Below, in pieces: positions 59,396 to 64,000 of a stretch of 64,000 nt of DNA (position 1 is the first letter of the stretch; each line of letters starts with the position of its first letter). This DNA is from Apostichopus japonicus. Its lineage: Eukaryota; Echinodermata; Holothuroidea; Aspidochirotida; Stichopodidae. A program made the translations under genes and the position numbers. The stretch lies in assembly GCF_037975245.1 (NCBI RefSeq), contig NC_092578.1, forward strand, positions 17,863,821 to 17,927,820, given 5' to 3'. The notes beneath the pieces are model-generated. The model did no database searches. It saw only the letters and a list, made by a program, of their open reading frames with translations, and had not been told where the DNA came from.

Positions 59396-59504
59396 ATGTC
59401 TAATAGTGAGGCAATTGTAGACAATGATGAATTGGCCCAGGAATATGAGAAAGCAGCAGATGAACAAACTGTAAGCAAGGAGGAGACAGCAGAGGAGAAA
59501 ACAG
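59396..59504 (+). CDS. SLC40A1: Ferroportin exon 1
   Basis: Residues 1-36: MSNSEAIVDNDELAQEYEKA, then a Glu/Lys-rich part ending EEKT. An in-frame ATG lies upstream (59363), but an acceptor-like TCGAACAG at 59373-59380 suggests a 5' UTR intron ends just before this ATG. Confidence 0.7.
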
Positions 59505-62500
59505 GTACTCGTCTGCTTTCTGGAAGCACAGATCTTAAAGGGTGTGAAGACTTGCGCACAAAGAAACGTCTCATGCTGGTAATCTGACCTAGTTTCGAAT
59601 GAGGTGTAACAGAAGTGTTAGACACCACCATCGATTCCAGAAAATACACACACAGCTTGCTAATTAGCTTGCTTGGTAATTAGACACTAGTGCACAGTCA
59701 GTACATGCAGCTACGGTCAATACCCACAACACAGCATAAATAGCAGTGATGGGCATCTCAGGTCTAGATAAAAGATAACAAGGTATCACGTTTCATTACT
59801 GTCTGCAGTTTGTAGCGACACAAACAAAAAGTCACTTGCAAGCAACGGAAAGTTAACTTTTTCAGATGGCGGCACACGGTTTGGGGCGAGTCTTCAAAGC
59901 CTTTAATCCTTCACTTGAAAAACAAAAATCTGTTTCTGCAAACATTGATATAGTATTGCTATAATTATATGTACATATGTTACAATGAGTTTGTTACATG
60001 TATACAGAATGTACTCTTACATATACATGATAAATTGTGGGGAAGGGGAACAATGTATTATTAGAGGAATGAGTCTTTCTTGCAGTTGCAGAAATGCTTT
60101 GAGGTAAGTTTTAAAGGGTGCTACTGGGAAGAAAAAGCTTAAAGTGTTTCAGTTTGCATAGCAAATTTGAAGGTTTATGATATTTTACCTAGCATCTAAA
60201 GTAGCTACTGCATAAGATAAAATGTAGTGTGCTATGCACAGATCTGTTCAATATATGTACGAGGTTTTTCCATTTTGTGACATGAGAAATTTTTTTCCTG
60301 GACAACAGTTACTTTCTTAAGTAGAGGAAAGACTACAGTAAACTCAAAATGGCTGGAATTATCGTATCCATGATTCTCGCTATGTGCTCATGTGAGTGTG
60401 GCGTTTTCCTTGGGGGGGGGAGGGGGGTCGGTTGGTTGGTCTAATTTGGTATCAGTGATGCTTTGTTACAGTATATGATTTGCTATAATTAAAACAATAA
60501 ACAATATTAACTTTTTGTAGCATTACATTCAAAAAGCTAATTATGTTGTTGCAAACTCACTAAGGCTCAAGATCTATATTAAAATTTCTTTATTTAACTA
60601 TATAGTAGTACAATTACAACTGAAGAAGTGACAATCATTATAATAATGTTTGCTTGACCTGATTTTAAGTACGTATGTTTCTCTTCTCATCAACACTGTG
60701 ATTGTCGAATCAGGACGAAGAATAAGCTGGTCGGCGATACGGACATGGTTAACTTCCTATGCGTTCTTTGTATACGCCAGCCAAGCTTTGTCATCTTGGG
60801 TAAGAATCTAGATACAAATTTATGACTTTAGAGACTTTAGCACCCCCTCCCCCATCAGCGGGGGTGGGGAAGAATCTCGATATTGATCTACATCAATACA
60901 TATACATATTAATATAATTGAAATTGTAGTGAGTTGGAAAATCCAGAACAGTGAAAAAACTTCCAATTTCCACCGGGATTCGAACCCGGGCCTCCCTCTT
61001 TATATGCGGACACCCTCACCACTAGGCTATGGACACTGATTGTATGTCCAGAGGTTCTAAACCGGTAAGGAAGGTGGTAATTCCACTGTAGGTGTTTGTC
61101 ACCTGTATCGAACAATACTAGTCCTGTTTTGGTGACATATTTGCCTTACTCTGATTCTAACCAACCTGAAATCATTTGTGATTCCTACAGCCGGAGATAC
61201 TTTGAATTGACTTTATGTTAATGAAATGGAGGTAAACGACATATGTATATACAGGACAGGTTTGCACAACCGCATAAACTTCTGGGGGGACTTAAGCAAC
61301 CCCTTCTTCACCTGAATAAAATCAGGGGGGATCAGCCTTCCGCTAGGCAAATGGAATATTACAAAAAAATTCTTGTGTGCCATACAACCTAAAACAGTCC
61401 AAGTTCTTCAACATTGTTCCCAAAGTTGCAAAATATTGCACCAGTTTGCATCCAAGTGCAACATTTCATGGAAGAGAGATGACCCCTTAGGAGAGGTGAA
61501 CACAGTGCATCACAAAATGCTTCTGTGGTCAACCGCTTGTCACCCAGTTGCATCATTCGGTTTTATGGTAGAGACATTGTTGGATTAACAATACAAAAGA
61601 AGGAAAATTGTTTAATTTTGCTTTGTTCTGAAAGGTAAAGAGAAGATGAGACCTTCCGAAAGTAACTGGCCCTATTAAGATAAGGACATCATCTTTAAAT
61701 ACATTAAAATTTGTAATCTGAGATTAAAGCTACTTTTGCCCTTCATTCTCGTGGAATGAAGTTATTCGTCAGTATGACTGTTTGCGACTGCAGATAATCT
61801 TCCTCTCAGATAACATCTCTCTCATTTCTTTCAGGGAGATCGCATGTGGTCATTTGCAGTCGGGCTCTACTTGGTTGAAATTGATGGATCCTTAAGGCTG
61901 ACAGCCATCTATGGTTTCTCACTTACTGCCTCTGTACTTATCTTTGGAGCAGTGGTTGGGAGATGGGTCGACAGGACATCTCGACTAAGAGGTGAGTCAC
62001 TTGACACTGAAAACATAAAGGACCAACTTTTACAGTATTGAGGCCCATCATAACAACAATGGCCTACTCAAACCAAGTTTGTTTCCACGTTTTTCTTTCT
62101 TCGAATTCAGTCGTCGTGGTTACGATAGCATGATTACCTTTGGGAGGTACAGTAGAGGGACGGGGCAGAGGAGGTGGTGCGAGAGAGATGACGAGAAGAG
62201 AGAAAATTCTTATCAAAAGCTTCCTTTTTACCTTGAACATTGCGGTATTCGTTAATATGGATTTAGCATATATATATATTTAATTATTTTATTAAGCATT
62301 ATTAATGTATTTATGACTTCTTAACTTTTCATACATTTTATATTATTATATGTCTTATTAGAGGGCCTCGTGGAATATTAGCTATTGCTAAACGAGCTAC
62401 CCTCTGAAAATAAAAAATAAATATATATATATACAGCTTGCAAATTTTGAGATATCCTTAAATGTCACATATCAACAAGATATCTTAGACCCATGGTATT

Positions 62501-63094
62501 CAAAATGGCGAGGGTGGGGGGGGGGACTTGTCCCTTTTTAGAGTTGCAAAACAAAATTGGAGGATCGCCAAAAGAGTATGGAACAAAAAAACATTAAATT
62601 ATATGTGGAAGGAAATGAGGTCTTAAAAAGAATCTTAAAACATAAATTCCTTCAAAAGTTACAGAATATGATATCATTTTGCAACTAAGCACTTTTAATT
62701 ATATAAAATTTCTCCAGGGGGGAGGAGGATGATACCGTCTGCTCGTAGAACCCTTCCCCAGGCCCCGACCTCGGCCATTAGAGGAGGGGCCACCAAGATG
62801 AAAGTTGTGGTCAACAAGGAATATATGTCATTGACATATTCTGTCGCATTTTGTCCTTCACAGCCATTCAGATATCCTTGTTTCTTCAAAATTCGTTTGT
62901 GGCCATTAATGCTGCAGCCATGTGTGTCTTGGTAGTGAAGAGAGACGAACTACCAACTTGGGTCTATGCAATCCTGGCAGTAGCAATCATATGCCTGGGT
63001 GTGTGTGCAAAGCTCACCAGCATTGCAGAGAAGATATGCGTGCAGAAGGACTGGATTGTTGTTATTGCCGGAGAGGATAAGGAATATATGGCAG
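59396..63094 (+). CDS. SLC40A1: Ferroportin (iron exporter), first 4 coding exons, partial
   Basis: Model: join(59396-59504, 60714-60799, 61835-61991, 62864-63094), 583 nt, phases consistent; it ends in phase 1 at a GTAAGG donor and continues past the right edge. Ferroportin is the plasma-membrane exporter of ferrous iron, a 12-helix MFS-type protein. Recognised by SWGDRMWSFAVGLYLVEIDG (D67 aligns with the iron-site Asp39 of the human protein), GAVVGRWVDRTSRLRG, and QKDWIVVIAGEDKEYMA at the end of exon 4. The N-terminus is a 36-residue acidic extension (SEAIVDNDELAQEYEK), longer than in mammals. About 194 residues are in the window, roughly a third of the usual length. No canonical iron-responsive element was seen upstream of the start; 5' UTR exons may lie further up. 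Confidence 0.93.
60714..60799 (+). CDS. SLC40A1: Ferroportin exon 2
   Basis: Residues 37-65: GRRISWSAIRTWLTSYAFFV and YASQALSSW, start of helix 1. Acceptor GAATCAG, donor GTAAGA. Confidence 0.9.
60925..61040 (-). mobile_element. tRNA-derived SINE head
   Basis: The minus strand reads GTGTCCATAGCCTAGTGGT, then GGCCCGGGTTCGAATCCCGG: A and B boxes of the pol III promoter at tRNA spacing. The anticodon-arm region is not self-complementary enough for a functional tRNA. The short tail ends in TTTTTTCACTG. Located in ferroportin intron 2, antisense. Confidence 0.75.
61835..61991 (+). CDS. SLC40A1: Ferroportin exon 3
   Basis: Residues 66-117: GDRMWSFAVGLYLVEIDGSL, helix 2, GRWVDRTSRLR. Acceptor TTCTTTCAG, donor GTGAGT. 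Confidence 0.95.
62864..63094 (+). CDS. SLC40A1: Ferroportin exon 4
   Basis: Residues 118-194: two hydrophobic helices (FVAINAAAMCVLVV; VYAILAVAIICLGVCAK) and QKDWIVVIAGEDKEYMA. Acceptor CCTTCACAG. Confidence 0.94.
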
Positions 63095-64000
63095 GTAAGG
63101 GAACTTATTTTATTTTATATTTTTTTAATTTTTTTTAATTTTTTTTAATTTAATTTAATTTTATTTTGTTTTATTTTATTTTATTTTATTTTATTTTTAT
63201 TTTTTATTTTTTTCTTCCTCCGTTTATTTCAACTACACATTAATATACAAGTATACAAATAACGTATCCATTCAAAAATAGCAAAAGTTAAATAACAATG
63301 AAGTTGAGCAATACCATGCAGTATTTTATTTATTTTGTTTTATCTATTTTTTTTTTTTAGTCCAAAGAGATCTAAGGCTGTATCATTTTTACTCCTGTCA
63401 GATTCTGCACAATTTTCAAAAAACGAAAAAGAGCTATTTGGAAGTATTGATTCATTGAAGTTAGTTTTCAAAAGTTTATCCGATCTATGTATAAAGTGAC
63501 AGGTCATCGTTCAGTCAAAAGGTTCAACCAATTTCCAGAATACAGCTCTAAACACCTCTGTTAGGAGTTGAATTTTGTTAAACATGTTGATACTCAATGT
63601 ATATATCAATTTCCATAGCATTGGTCCTCATTTAGCTTGTTCACCTATCAAAAGTGTCAAAACGAAAAAAAATTACGTAGAAAAACAAGTGTAAATTCTG
63701 AGCATGTCTGATATGAGCTGTTCCTTTTGTGTCACATCAAATAATACAGATGAATTTTGCTGTCAATAAGTTTTTATATCATGGCTTAAAATAATCACCG
63801 ATATTGTTTGATAGGTGTTTGTCAAATACATAGATGCTAGCATCAGGAGCAGCACATGCTGGCTCCCTGTTTCTGGCCACCCTAGGCTGCTGCTCACTAC
63901 AGTACATCAATGGCCATTTTTGTATGCCTGTTCTTCGCCATGCTTTAATAACTTAAACACTGACATTTTGAAGTTTTAAATTAAATCTATAGGAGTTTGG
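63095..64000 (+). other. SLC40A1: Ferroportin intron 4, runs off the window
   Basis: Begins with a (TTTTA)n / T-rich tract at about 63105-63215. Nothing else is recognised, and the next ferroportin exon is not within the window. Confidence 0.7.

Noticed and set aside
60345-60395. Short frame starting MAGIIVSMILAMCS before a GTGAGT donor, a possible alternative ferroportin first exon
   Set aside because: Joining it to exon 2 at 60714 gives an immediate TGA, so it cannot encode an alternative start in this phase.
60965-61036. Functional tRNA gene on the minus strand
   Set aside because: A and B boxes are present, but the anticodon and acceptor arms do not pair well and a SINE-like tail follows.

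Overview
The window is nuclear DNA of an animal. It has intron-rich genes with consensus GT-AG splice sites, low coding density, many tandem repeats, short DNA transposons and tRNA-derived SINEs. A CMP-sialic acid hydroxylase with a C-terminal membrane anchor, a secreted fibrinogen-domain protein, FAM221A and ferroportin together point to an ambulacrarian deuterostome. An echinoderm, perhaps a sea cucumber, is most likely, but species cannot be fixed from sequence alone. All exon models were built by hand from splice sites, reading-phase continuity and remembered family motifs; no search was run.

Layout, left to right. (1) 1120-6142, plus strand: a four-exon secreted protein that is almost entirely one fibrinogen C-terminal (FReD) domain. 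(2) 11188-17879, minus strand: FAM221A, six exons, complete at 310 aa. (3) 22572-41840, plus strand: CMAH, fifteen coding exons, complete at 645 aa, with Rieske and metallo-beta-lactamase-like parts and a C-terminal transmembrane anchor. (4) 52280-56163, minus strand: a six-exon gene of about 286 aa that I do not recognise, with a striking Cys-pair cluster. (5) 59396 to beyond the right edge, plus strand: the first four coding exons of ferroportin (SLC40A1).

Gene orientation: the FReD gene and FAM221A converge. FAM221A and CMAH diverge from a 4.7 kb interval. CMAH and the orphan gene converge across 10.4 kb. The orphan gene and ferroportin diverge from a 3.2 kb interval. The genes do not form a pathway: they cover lectin-type recognition, a poorly characterised Cys-rich protein, conversion of Neu5Ac to Neu5Gc, an unknown function, and iron export.

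The non-coding part is rich in structure. Three hAT-like miniature elements have 8-bp target duplications (two exact, one 7/8). One PIF/Harbinger-like element has a TTA duplication. There are several fold-back elements, one carrying telomere-like repeats, and a 1.3 kb element with YY1-like motifs and palindromic repeats. At least ten tandem arrays are present. Within CMAH, intron 9 carries a triplicated 3' splice site and intron 11 carries an array with about twenty 5'-splice-site-like motifs. Homopolymer G/C runs of 10 or more are frequent, often at transposon ends.
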